The notes under the pieces were generated by a model that saw only the letters and a program-made list of their open reading frames with translations, searched no databases and had not been told where the DNA came from. A program made the position numbers and the translations under genes. Positions 13,301 to 26,100 of a DNA stretch of 64,000 nt are shown here, piece by piece (the first letter of the stretch is position 1; every line of letters starts with the position of its first letter). Origin of the DNA: Lates calcarifer (lineage: Eukaryota > Chordata > Actinopteri > Centropomidae); the NCBI RefSeq assembly GCF_001640805.2, contig NC_066849.1, positions 26,617,778 to 26,681,777 on the forward strand, read 5' to 3'.

Positions 13301-16300
13301 AGGGCTGTGTTTCCTCCACACTCTCTGGCTCTGACTCAGCTGGTGATTGTACCTCTGGTGGCCTGTTTCAGCTGGTTTTGCAGACTGACGTTCTCCTCCT
13401 TCAGAAGTCTGATCTCACTGGAGAGCTGGCCCACCGAGTCCAGACCCTGGATGTAGATGTTGGTAGGAGCACCTGGAGAAGAGGAGGACAGGGAGGAGAT
13501 AACGGAGGGATAAAACTCTGTCATCATTATGTAGCTTTTTCCTGGAAATATATGAAAACACTGACAGCTCCCTTCAGTTAACCAAGGGTAGGTAACATCT
13601 GAAAACCAGTTCAGGATCTATAGATTCTGTTGTTCAGTGCCTGTCGTGTTCTGTTACCTTTCTCTGAGGCGGTGCGGGCCAGTCTGTCCTCCAGCTGCTG
13701 CCGGAGGCGGTCGTTGGTCTGGATGGAGTCCTCCAGTCTCTGCCTCAGACTCCTGACCTCTCTCAGATGTTCCTTCATCAGGTCTGAACCTACAGACAAA
13801 AACACAATACGTCTCTGTTAGAGCTCACCATGTCGTTTCTGACATTCTCTAAACCAAACGTCGGCAGTGAACACTCAGACCAAAGCTTTAACCTGCTCTC
13901 TACCTGTGTGGCTGGTGCCTGACTGGTACCCTGATGATCCTGACGACAGGTCAGCTCCAAGTCGCACTGGTCGAGCACCATAGGCCACATCAAACAAAGC
14001 ACTGCTCTCCAGCAGGCTGGCCCCAGCTTTCATTGCTAAGCTGGCATCTAGGCTGCTGCTGCTCGCAGCGCTGCCGAAAGGAGAAGGCTGGTATCCATGG
14101 AAGGAGAGAGGCAAGAAGGTGGAAGGGTCCGACTGCTGGTGGGTAAAAGGGAAACCTTGAAGAGGTTTGGACTGGGGAGTGGAAAACCCTGTGGAGGAGG
14201 AAAAAATAAAAGAAAGAAATAAAAGAACCAGCTGATGAATGAAGGATAACGCCACAGAAACACTGAAAAATGACTGCGTGTTAATGAGACACAAAGAAGG
14301 AGAGAGTAAAAGACTGAGAGAGAGATGAGGGGATTTCTTCTGACATACAGGGAACGAGTTTGTTAATCAGTCCAACAAAATCTCTCTGGATTGAGGTTTT
14401 CAAAGCTCCACTCCTCATCAGTGTTGTAGGATCACAGCAAATCCTTCTCCAGCTGGGTGCTCTGGGCTCATTAAGCATCAAGTGAAGTCATTTAATGAGA
14501 AAGAAAGTAGAGTGTGATGAAGATAAAGGCAAAGAGAGGAGGGAAATTAAGGAAGAAAGAAAAGAGAGAAGCAGGGGCAGTTGGGGAGATGAGGATTATT
14601 AAAGCTGAGCGCAGAATAAATGCTGATGATGGTTTGATTTTGTGGAGCTACACAGTGTTACTGAGCTTCAAACTGTTAGTTTTTAACACACTCCCACACA
14701 AAAACCCATGCACACACAGTCTGACCCACGCACTCTCACTGTCTCCCAGCTGCCTCTGTAACATCTGCAGCTCCTGGTGCACCTCAGCCAGGGAGAAACC
14801 CACTCCCCCGCTGCCTCGGTAACGGGTTCGTGGGGTGGCGGGGAGGGGATGGAAGGACAAGGATGCACTTTGGGCAGAAGAGGAGAGAGGAGGCTGGAGC
14901 GGGGCAGAAGTGAAGAGTGAGGCTGGAGCTGGGAGGAGAAGAAGAAGAAGGAAAAGAACAGTGGAAAGATGAAACGAAAAGATGGACAGGACAAAACTGC
15001 ACAAAGCAGCAGGTCGGAGGAATGAGAACAGCCAGGGCCTCGATCTCGAGCCCCTTCCTACCTGTCTGACTCTGCACGTCTGCAGGTCTGTGTGGCGAGC
15101 TGGGGCATTGCATGCTGGGACAGCTGTGGCAGGTGTGGGTTCTGTGGGATGAGGTGATGGATGGAGGGACAGACGAATGGCGTGACACGCTGCTACAGTG
15201 AGAGTGGCAATCTGGAAATGAGAAGAGTCTGAAGAGTCACCAGAGGACATGATGGATGGAGCAGACTGTGGACATGTGAGTTTCACCTTCAATAACTTCT
15301 GTGCTGGAAGCATCATACTGAGGTCACCTGACAGAAGTCAAGAGCCAGACTTAAATTCCACATATTTCCTCTTGTTAACCAATCCCATGAACAGATCCAA
15401 ACTATTCCTGAATGAGTTCAAAGACCCAGCCTTCACCTTTAGGAATCAGAGAGTCTGGAGCTGAGAGCTTCAGGTACTGTACGCTTCTCCGAATGTAATA
15501 AGAGATGAACTAACATTGTTGATTTGGGTTTTTCAACATGTCAGTTATTGTGTTGAGTACACATACTGATCAGATACTCTATGCTTTATGTAGCAGTGTA
15601 CAAACACACCTGAAGCTGGGTGATGTGTGCCGCGCTCTCACCTGTGCTGACTCTGGTCCGAGCCTCCTCCTGACCGAGCTCGCTGGCAGCGTCCACGTCG
15701 GAGCAAAGCTCCAGGTCCTCGTTGGTGGATCCATGCTCATCAGACACGTAGGAGATGCGATCCGACTGGTCGGTGGTGTCGGAGAGGGCGTGGCTGCTGC
15801 ACGGCGTGTCAGAACGATGAGGGTGATGATGATGGTTGTGGTGGTGATGCTGGTTTAGTTTGGCGCGGAGAGACTCGATGACTTTGTCCTTCTGCTGCAG
15901 CTCTTTACTGAGCCTGGACACACACACAAGAAAACACACACATATACAATGAATTTAAGTTTAACTGTGTGGGTGTGATCAGGGTGTTCCTGTAACAGAG
16001 AACTTGACATCTGTGATATTACCTGAATAAATAAAGGTCAAGAAAATTTTACGTTTCAGTAATTTTGCATCCCGGCTTTACATGAATGGTTTCATCCATT
16101 TATCAACAAAATAATAAAGTCACTAAACAATGAAAACATACAAAGCTGATTCAATTTAATGTTGCCCTGAAAATATAAACTGCAAAAAGTAACTAAACTG
16201 ATTCAGTTAAATGATTTGACTGAGGGAGCTTTTTAAACCACATCCATAGGGAACAGCTGGTGCAGACAGAGCCAGTCATTAATCAAATATACCTGAACTT

Positions 16301-19300
16301 GCTCCTACACTGGTCTGTCATCAGGTTTTGTTGTCAACACGCATGGAAACATAAAATCCAGGTGTAAATTAGTTAAAAACTGTCTCATACTTAAAGAGAA
16401 TCCAGGTATTTTTTAATGTGCACCAAGAGAATCTGAGAATCTGAACTCCCCTGTGAATTAAAGGATAACGAGTATTAATGAATAATGATGCACCAGGTGT
16501 GTGAGTCACCTGCCTGCTGATCTGGACTTGTCCACATCGGCTTTGCTGACTGCATCGTGAAGCCTCTTAGTGACTTATACATACATGACATGCATCACAT
16601 CGTGCAGGTGAACATGCTGAATCATATATATTCACGCTGATGGAAGGACAGACGTACGGAGGGAGGTGGAGGGACGGCAGGACAAACGACACGCTCCCAA
16701 ATAGTGACACAGTGTGTTTATGCAGCGTGTGTCCTACAGCTGATTTAATTAATTGCGACGTGTTGGTGCACAGATGCTGAGGTTAAGGTCATTCATCTAA
16801 ATCAATGACAGGCTGATACACACATGCAATGAACACACACACACACACACATATTTACAGACTAACATGTCATTTCAGCATTAAAGTCGATTTTCTTTCT
16901 TTGGTGAAGTAAAATGAGAAAAACTTTATTAATATCATGTCTGTGTGCTAAGTACAGTGCTGAAGTCAGACAGCGTGGTTCCTTTAGCCTAGCATAAATG
17001 CTGCATTCATGCACTGTTGGACAAGAAAAACACCCTGGTTAGCTTTAGCGCTTTAGCTCCTGTGTATCCCATCTTTTTCTTATTTGTAATCACTAAAAAA
17101 CCCCAAAGGCCAACTTCTGTTTTCAGCCTTTAAAGGCGCTATGTGTAAGTTTTCTCTGCTGCCAAACGTGGTTTCTTGCCGGGAGCAGGTGGTGGCGATG
17201 GTCGCTCGTCAAGAGCTTCAGTCGTTGTGTTTTCTATACAAGGTTAGAAAATGCCTTCTGAGCAGCCCTTCTTCTTCAGGGCAGCCTGGATGCTAAAGTG
17301 AGTTGCTATCAGAAAGTGACAAGATGGGCTAGCTGGGCTGGGGCTAACTAGGTTAGCATGCTAACTATGGTAGACGAGAAGAAGTGATAGAACTAGAAGC
17401 GAAGCGTTGGAGACGGTTCTCGGTGAGTAAAGGAAGGAAGTTTGATAATGAACTCACAACGTTCCCTCTAGACTGGTAAGTGAATGTAACATAATGGCGT
17501 CGTAGCGATAGCAAAACTTACAAATAGCTCCTTTAATAGATCTGCATTTAGGTGTGCAAATAGGTTAGAGTTAGTCCACGATGTGGTTAGTCTAAATCAG
17601 CATTTTTAGCTCTTTCTGAAGAAAATTCAAAACCAACCAACATCAATAAAGCTAATGCATAAGCAGAAATGTAAAACCAACAACTATTTTGTACTGAACA
17701 ACAGTCAGAGCAGTGAAGTACTGAGCAGAGGGATGCTAAGCTAGGCTAACCACGTATTGAGTTAATGCACAGACATGAGACTTTTACTCAGCTTTATTGT
17801 ACAGACGTATTTGGGGACTTTGGTGGATCTTACTTGTCGAGCTGAGTGAGCAGTGCCCTCCTCTCCCTGTCAGTGTGTTTCTTCAGCAGCAGCAGCTCTC
17901 TCTCCTGAGCCTTCCACTCCCACAGAGAGAAGGAGAACAGAGAGTCTCTGTACAGCGGGCTGCTCTTCGACAGCATGGCCTTCCACAGAGGAGCCATCAC
18001 CCACCTGCAGCCCCCCCACACACACCCCCTCTGCTTCCCCCAGGCCAGAGGCCCTCTGTCTGGCTACTGTCGGGTCATGCTACCTGTCTGCCCTCCTCTC
18101 ACTCAGACTCCTGCGTCGTTTAAAACTTTCTCAGTTGCAGTTTTTCTTCCCGGCTGCGTCTCCAGAGGAAACCGAGCGTGGGTCATTAGCTTAGCGGCCG
18201 AGGTCCTGACCCCCGAGTGTGTGTGGCAGCAGGTGCAGTGGACAGGCAGAGCGTGAGCGAGGGATAAAGGGATGACTGAGCGTGTGGACGATCAGGTGAA
18301 AAGCAGAGTAAATCCCGATTAGGTTTTGGCTTCCCACAGAGATGGATTTTGATGGCTCCTTTCACACACACCTACACACACACATCCTAGGAGTGTGTGG
18401 TGACTGCAGGTGGTAACCCAAATAGATCCAGATCAGATTCTAACGATGTTAAAATCCCAAAGACAAATACAGCCTGAAGCCAGATTTTTTTGTGCACAAT
18501 CTCACAGCAGATTTAAAGGATTTGTGCATTTGCTTGCATCCAAATGTTGCAGATCCAGCCACAGCAGATCAGTCAGACGGTTTGATGACAGGAACAGGAA
18601 CAGGAACAGCTGCCAGCGTAGCTCAAGAAGATTTTATCCAAAGTGCAGCTCAAATAAAAGCACAGTTTTTAGATTTTACCCCACCAGCATGTGATGAGAC
18701 TGAGCATGAAATGAATTGCTAAAGTACAAAATTAGTGACAGTTGTAGTTCTGTGCTGAACAAAAATTGAACTGCCTGAGGAAACCTGCAGCTGCACTGTC
18801 TCTCCTTTTTTGACTGTAACTCTGCTAAATTCTCCGCTCTCTCATTCTGCTGTCGCCCGCCTCAGGTCCTTAAATTAGTCTTTTTTGCAATGAAGTCTTG
18901 AATAGAGACCTGACTGTTTTGGACACAACCTCTCATCCCACCAGCAGCAGCAGTCCTGAGGGAGAAATGTAGTGACGCAAGAGCAGCATGAAGAGGGAGG
19001 AGAGGGAAAGAGGGATGTGCGTATTAACGGATGTCCGGATCCCGAGGGCTCGTGTGTTCACGCTCCGCCGACCATCAGAGAAAGAAACAGAAGCTGATTG
19101 AATGATCCACAAAGCAGCACTTCCCTCTTTCTCTGCTTGTTTGTGTGTTTGCAGAACACATCTGTCCACACATGCAAGCTTCCTCTCTGGTACAAGAGCG
19201 ATTTCATAAAACGAGAAGTGTGGCTCTTCCTCTCAGGACTTGCTGAAAATGTAAAAAATGAGTCCCACGCTGAAAGAGGAAGCTTCAGGATGATCCTCGC

Positions 19301-20111
19301 TGGAAGAAAACTTTACATCCAGCTTCAGCCTGAGGGAAATCCCAGAGCCGGTGTATGAAGTAGATGGAGAAGCAGATGAAACCACACCATCCTCTGTCCA
19401 CAAGTACAAAAGTGTCCAGTGTTATAGTGAGTAAACCTTACATAACAGCGATCAGAGCACAGCTGGATGTTTAGCACCATGTGCTGTTCCTGATACAGTG
19501 AAGCAAACTGATGCTCTCTCTGCCGGGCTCCATCCCTCTGCTGCTTCCTCTCACGTTTTCTCTCCCTCCCTCTCTCTCCCTCTCTCTCTCTGCAGCTAGC
19601 TGCTCCTGACCTATTTCCCTCCCCATTCGAGGTCTTAATAACTTAACCTGATTAGAGGCCATGTCAACATGCCCTGAGCCCAGCGCAGGCAGCAAAAGCC
19701 TCAGCAGCATTACACCATCAGTGCAGTCACACTCGTGTGTACTGTACATACACTTATCTCTGACGTGTTTCTAATTCTTCCACAGTCATGGAAAATATTC
19801 TCTTCAACATACAGTTTCCTTTTATTTCCACTTTAATAATGAAATCTTATTCCACACTGGCAGTGTTTGTTCTTCGCCACACGATTGTCTGTGCATCGAC
19901 ATGTTTATACGCACAATATGTCACTCAGTCTTAGTGTGAATTAACTTAATGCATAGGTTAATGTACCAGCTACACCCCCCCCCCACACACACACACACAC
20001 ACTGTATGTACACCCCCAGAATCAGATGGCTGTCGCAGAAACACACTCAGTAATTCTCCATCACATCTGGTCGACCATCTGTGCTACAACATGATGTTAG
20101 ATTACTGCAGG

Positions 20112-20148
<37 letters not shown>

Positions 20149-23100
20149 GACAGCTCTAATTATTCACAGAGCATTGTTTGTTTATTAGAGTTTGACCTGC
20201 ACTCACCCTTTTCTACCCAGCAACAGTGGTGGGGCATTAAGGACATTGTTTTAACTCATTAACTCTAAGTAATGTCCACATGGTTTTATACAGCGGCTGT
20301 TAATGACCTGTCAGATATTCTTGCTGCAGATTCTCTGCCTCTCACTCAGGTATGAGAATCAAAGAGCTGTGTTATGAAACAGAATTAGGTGTCGTGTTAC
20401 ATGTGACTAAACATCCAGGACATTCATCACTCATCCAGCAGAGGTGAGAGGCTCAAAGCCTAACTGAACCATATTTCTACCTGAGGTTCATAAACCTCTC
20501 TAATCGATGAGGCTGGACTCTCTGTGTTCCTTGTACTAAACAATTCTCTACTGAAGAAACAGTCGTAATGAAAACGATGCACTGATGTCAGATTATTCAC
20601 AGAAAGTGGGACTTTGAGCACCACATCCAGTCACCTGTCAACCAAACATTTCCTCTCCTTTAACTCTGGTTCGGTCTCCACCACCTTCTGAGAATCACTT
20701 GGTTCTTTCGGGACAAAAAGAGTTGTTGATAATCCTCTGTGGGCTAAAGACTACAGTTAATAATATTGTTTCTCTGGTGCTTCCTCTTTAGCTCTGCAGC
20801 AACAAATAACAGCATGTTGTCCTTTGTGTAATAAACAGAGAACCTACAGCAGCAGGCCTCTGTTCCTCTTGTATAACTCTGTTTGTCCTGATCTCACTTG
20901 TGCTGCTGTCCCTCTCTCATCGTGTCTCTCTTCCTCTTTTTGCTCTCTGCCTAATTAGCTGACCAATCAACTGGACAGTTGAGGTCCGCGCTCGGACATC
21001 AGCTGTGCCCCGCCGAGTTGTACGGTTCGGCTGAATGTTGGTGGTGGTCATGGCTCTGCCCTGCAGTGTTGTGACGTCAGAGGACTTTATGGTTTTGTAA
21101 TGCAGACTTAAACCGCTGAGGGGCCGAGACGTCGAGCCAGCTGCGACCAGCAGCAGGAAATACGAGCTGGCACAGTGTGTGAGAAAAAAGCTTCATGTGA
21201 GAGCACAAAGCTGCAACACACACTTTTACCAACGAGCACAAAAATACATGGTTTGATTGATCCTTTCTAATCATATAAACAGATGCAAACCTCATCAGTT
21301 ACATGACCTGTGTCTTCCTCACCACTGTGACACAGAGTCTCTGTCAGTGCTCTCAAAACATCCATAAATAACCACATCCACCAACATCCAGGTCTAAACC
21401 AGGCCACCCGCACTTTTCCTCCCTCATTAATTAGCCAATTAGCTGTTCCATTAATTAGCCGGGGAGGCCTCTGTTCATTATCGAGTGAGTATCTGATTAC
21501 TCTGCCCCGAGGGACAAACATTGGCCACAGCGTCACACACACTGGTACTTTCCATTGACCAACATGAAATTCACAGATAACACACACACACAGAGTAAAT
21601 GAGCACTGACCGGATGGCGAGCAGCTCTGTCTTCTCATCTGGATCTTCAGGATGATCTCCTGTGGATATAATATGATTTGTTTTAATGTAATCAGACAGT
21701 GTATAGACTCCAGTGGCAGCCTGTGACTGTGCACGATGACATAAAGAGAAGCAGGTGACTCACGTCCACTCATCTTGGCGCTGACTCTCTGTGCCAGAGC
21801 GCTGCTCTGAGCCAGCTGCTCCCTGAAGCTCTGGCCCATGTAGTAGTCGATGTCGTTGGCCCTCAGCAGCTCCTCGAAGGCCTTGGTGGTGTCTCCCAGG
21901 TGCTGGGTGAGGATGTTGCACACGCCCCGACCCTCCCTCAGCCGCTGACGGAGGTGAGACAGCTCTCTGGCCTGAGCCTGGATCAGAGTGTCAAATTTAC
22001 TGCGGGAAGAAAAAAAGAGAGAAGACAGTTACTGTGAGATGATACATGAAAACATAACGGCAACCAGGACAGGCTTCAGTATAAACCAGGATCTGCATCT
22101 GTTTTATTCAAGGTATTTTAAAGCTTCGATCCTGTAATGTCTGTTACCACCTGTACACCAACAGAATCCTGTCACACTCCCTCCTCTGCTGAAAACATCA
22201 TGTCAGAAACACTGTTTTCATTAGATTATTATGTCTGATTGCTTCCACTTTGCTGTATTTTTAACCACTAATAGGCTTTTATTAATCACTTCCTGCAGAT
22301 TTTTCACATTAAAAGCCTTTAAGATGCTAATCCCTGCATTTCGTGGTGGACTCTCTGCAGGAAGTTAAACTGTTTGGAAAGATCATTTAGATAATTTGAT
22401 GATATCTGTATTGTTTTTTTTCACTTAACTTTAACTGAACTAATGGAAGATGTTCTATTATACATGTACCAACTTTTTAAATAAATAAATAAGAGTTTTT
22501 CTGTCGCTCACCCCGGCCAGGTGGCAGACTTTGCGTCCTGCTCCACAGACTGCTTGCCTCCTTTCCTCAGCTGGTTCTCCAGTGCATCCACACGTGACAC
22601 CAGCTCCTGGAGGCCTTTGTCTGGGTGGGGGTGACGAGGCGAAGCCAGCGGACCTCCGTCGGACGACTGCCAGCCCTCGTCGTCCTCTGTCCCGCTCTGT
22701 GAGGGCGAGGCCTGGAAGGACCAGTTGACCTTGCGAGGTGTGGAGGGTCCGATAGTCGCTGGAGGTGGAGAGGGAACGCAGGCGGCTCTGGAGGCCTCGG
22801 ATCACTCCCTGAGAGCGAGACAGCTGCGAGCGAAGGTCCTCGACAAGACGCTGCAGAGACGACACCTCGTCTCCGGTGGTTTTAGTGAAGGTGGAGCTGC
22901 TGCTGCTGCTGGCAGGCCACCACTGGGAACCACAGTCAAGAGACGTACACATCTCCAGATCATCAAACTCTGTCAGGGAACACAGAGAAGACACACTCAT
23001 CAGGTTCATTTATTATTTGTTTAACATTATTAGATCCATCCAGATAAATCTACTTCAACAGCTCTGTGATAAATCCTGACTTCACAAAGGTTTAGTTTGT

Positions 23101-26100
23101 GTTTAAACTGTTGTATAGATGTTGTTAAGCAGTTAGTTTTCAATGCTGTTGAAATGTAATATTTTACTCTCTATTATAGGATTTAAAAAGCTGTGGTTTT
23201 GCCTGATGTTTAAAGGAAGACGATGTTAATGTGTTTATGTTACCCTCTAACTGTTAGAGGTGTGATGTGCTGCCCTCCAGTGTTTCTAAGAGACTATTAC
23301 ATCTCCACAGCTGCAGGAGTCGCTGTTGTCAGGAAATGTATTGAACGTAAAGAATCATTTTTTTAGTTTCAGTTTTAGACGAGTCCTGGTCCACAGGCCT
23401 CTCAGCAGACAGACTGTGGACTGGGTGAATACCTGGGCTGCTGGTGTCCTCCCTCTCGGCCTCGTTCTCGCTGCGGCCGCAGGTCTCGTAGCCCAGGTCC
23501 TGCAGGTCCACCTGGATCTGCTTACTGTCCTGCTGCACTGTCGTCTCCGCTGCAGAGACAGAGAAGAAGAAGTGTCTCCAGTTATCTTTTAATCAAATAT
23601 AGTTACAGTCAGACATATAAGCCATGACTCACTGAGCAGCTCCCTGTAGTCTTTGAGCTGCTCGGCCTGGGCCTGCACTGTGGCCTCAGACACCATCAGC
23701 CTCTCCTTCAGCTCTTTGCTCTTCTGCTGCAGACGAACCGTCCTCTCACACCTGCTGGACAGCTGCTCACTGTCCAGGTCCTCAACCTGGAGACAGGAAA
23801 ACTGCTTAGTGACTCACCTTAGAAACCCCCATGTAGGATGGAGAAAAAGTATCAGTCCATTACCTGTGCGGAGGCGGTGCACAGGTGCAGTGAGTCGGGT
23901 CTGGCGGCTCTGCTCGTCCTCTGCTCGTCACTGGTCTGGATGTTGGTCTGTGACAGAGACAGCTCAGTATCCCAGGTTTCCCACATCTCCGAGCTTTCCT
24001 CCTCCTCCTCCTCTTCCTCCACCCCTTCTATGGTCACATCCAGCTCCTCCTCCTCCTCCTCCTCCTCCTCCTCTTCACCCTCCAGCACCTTCTGGTCGTT
24101 GCTCTGTTTGCTGTCAGGCTGCGCCTCAGTCAGCTGATGCTTCAACTCTTCATTCTCTGCTTGTAGGCTGAACAGAGCTTTCCTTTGGAACAGAGAGAGA
24201 AAGGTGGTTACAGATGATACTCGGTGACTTGTTGACAAGAAGGAAAAAGTGCTGAATATTTTACCTCATCTGTGACAGTGAGGAGAAGCCGGCCTTCTCC
24301 AGCTGAGCCTTCAGCTCTCCCAGCTCTCTCTCCACGGCCCTCTTCTGCTCCACCAGCTGTTTGACCTCCATCAGCCCCTGGCCTTCAAATAACTGGTCCT
24401 GTGACAGAGACTTTCCTGGACCCTGTTTACACACACAGTCAGAATCATCGCTGAGTGATTCACTACGAGACACAGCGAAGCTGCAGTCAGTTGTGTTCGT
24501 ACCTTGGTGCTGGTCAGAGACTGGACCCTCAGTTTGGACTCCTCTTCATCAACACTCTCAGTGTACTCGCTGTTCAGATCATCATCAGCCTCGTCTTCCT
24601 CCTCTGAGCTCAGCTCTACAAGAAACAGCAAAAAAATAAGGATTCTACTCTGAGGAGGAATTCATTTACACACACTGTCCCCACAGAGAAAACATCTGTC
24701 TGTCTGTCTGTCTCAGCTGACTGACGTTGATGATGTTGGTCATTTTGGCTCATGGCTCCACCACTGAGACCATACGTGAGTCTGACGGACACATAAACAG
24801 CTGCTGTGTAACACAGTGAACACACAGCTGCACACCAGGATTTAATCAGAGATATGAAGCCAATAAAAAGGCTTTATGGACAAAACGGTGGTCGACCCAC
24901 ATGTACTTATAAAGCTCAAAATGAATGAGGATTCTGGGTAATCTGAGCCTGTGAAATTTTACACGCACCAAGGTAAACCCTGGCCTCCACTTCTCTTGAA
25001 TATACTGAAATGAATGGAAGTGGAAATATGATGAAAGGCCTGTCTCATCAGTGACAGGTTTATAAAGTTTTCTTGAACCATGTGACCTCTGTTTGTTTCT
25101 GTGAGTCTGGGGACAACAATCAGAGTTTTGTCTCTGCAGTTACAGACTGTAAACTGTGTTCTTTTTATACTCTTCAGGATATTTATTGTAATGTTGTTTA
25201 ATATTTATACATGACTGTTTTAGGCAAATAAAATGATGGCTTTAATGTGTCTCCACCAGAATGATATGACTACCAGAGTGGAGGACTCTTTCTGTTTAGA
25301 GGTAAATAAATGGAATACAACTTTATAAACTGAAAACCAGGACTAACCTCGTGTGTTATATGGATCATAACTGTGTAGTTTTGGTGCTTCAGTCAGACAC
25401 AAATCCACAGTGAGAGGAACATTCCTCTGTGTCACTGTTATTGTGTAAAATGTTCTTTTTGGTGACGTGCAAATATACAGCAGTTAAACAACTGTACAAA
25501 CCACCTAAAGTTTACTGCATGTTTATTTACTGAACTGCTCAAGGACATGAAGTTTATAAACTCAGTGACAGTGTCTGAACCTTCCTCCACAGACACAGAC
25601 ATTCTTCTGTTTGATGGGAAGATTAATAAGAACCAAACACTCATACTTACTGTGCTCCAGTGTGACACTCACTTCATAATATTCATTAAAACTGAACCAC
25701 AGAATAAAGGAACTGATGGTTGTTGAAATGCACAGAGTCTCATTAAACCACAGAGGCAAACATACATGTGAATTATCGGAACATTTTCTCCATAACAGAG
25801 GCAGGAAGCTGTAAACTAAATCCACCGGATCATAAGAAGAATAAAAGCGACGTTTCCATAAGGTTCAGTAAAACGAACAATAAAGGATTTTACAGCATTC
25901 AGGAAAAGGCTCGTTCATGCTGCGGATCATGCAAACACACACACACACACACACACACAGAGTAATATATTATGACTGATGATACAAAACATTTACACTG
26001 TTTAACAAACTAAATGATGCAGTTTTGAGCTTCATACAAAATATAAAATATCCTGGAAAACTTGAGAACAGTTGGATGAATTCTGCCAAGTCACAATAAC

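Larger units (their letters stand above)
17998..21610. other. pde4dip intron between exon 24 and the candidate alternative first exon
   Basis: Possible promoter of the short form just above 18,000. Microsatellites lie near 19,980 and 20,111. A homeodomain-type motif cluster lies at 21,425-21,460. No coding exon seen. Confidence 0.5.

Noticed and set aside
22701..22735. A short intron inside exon 22 to explain the frame change
   Set aside because: The only gt...ag pair near the shift (AAG/gtcaac to ccctcacag) would make an intron of about 33 bases, too short for vertebrate splicing, and it would remove conserved residues.
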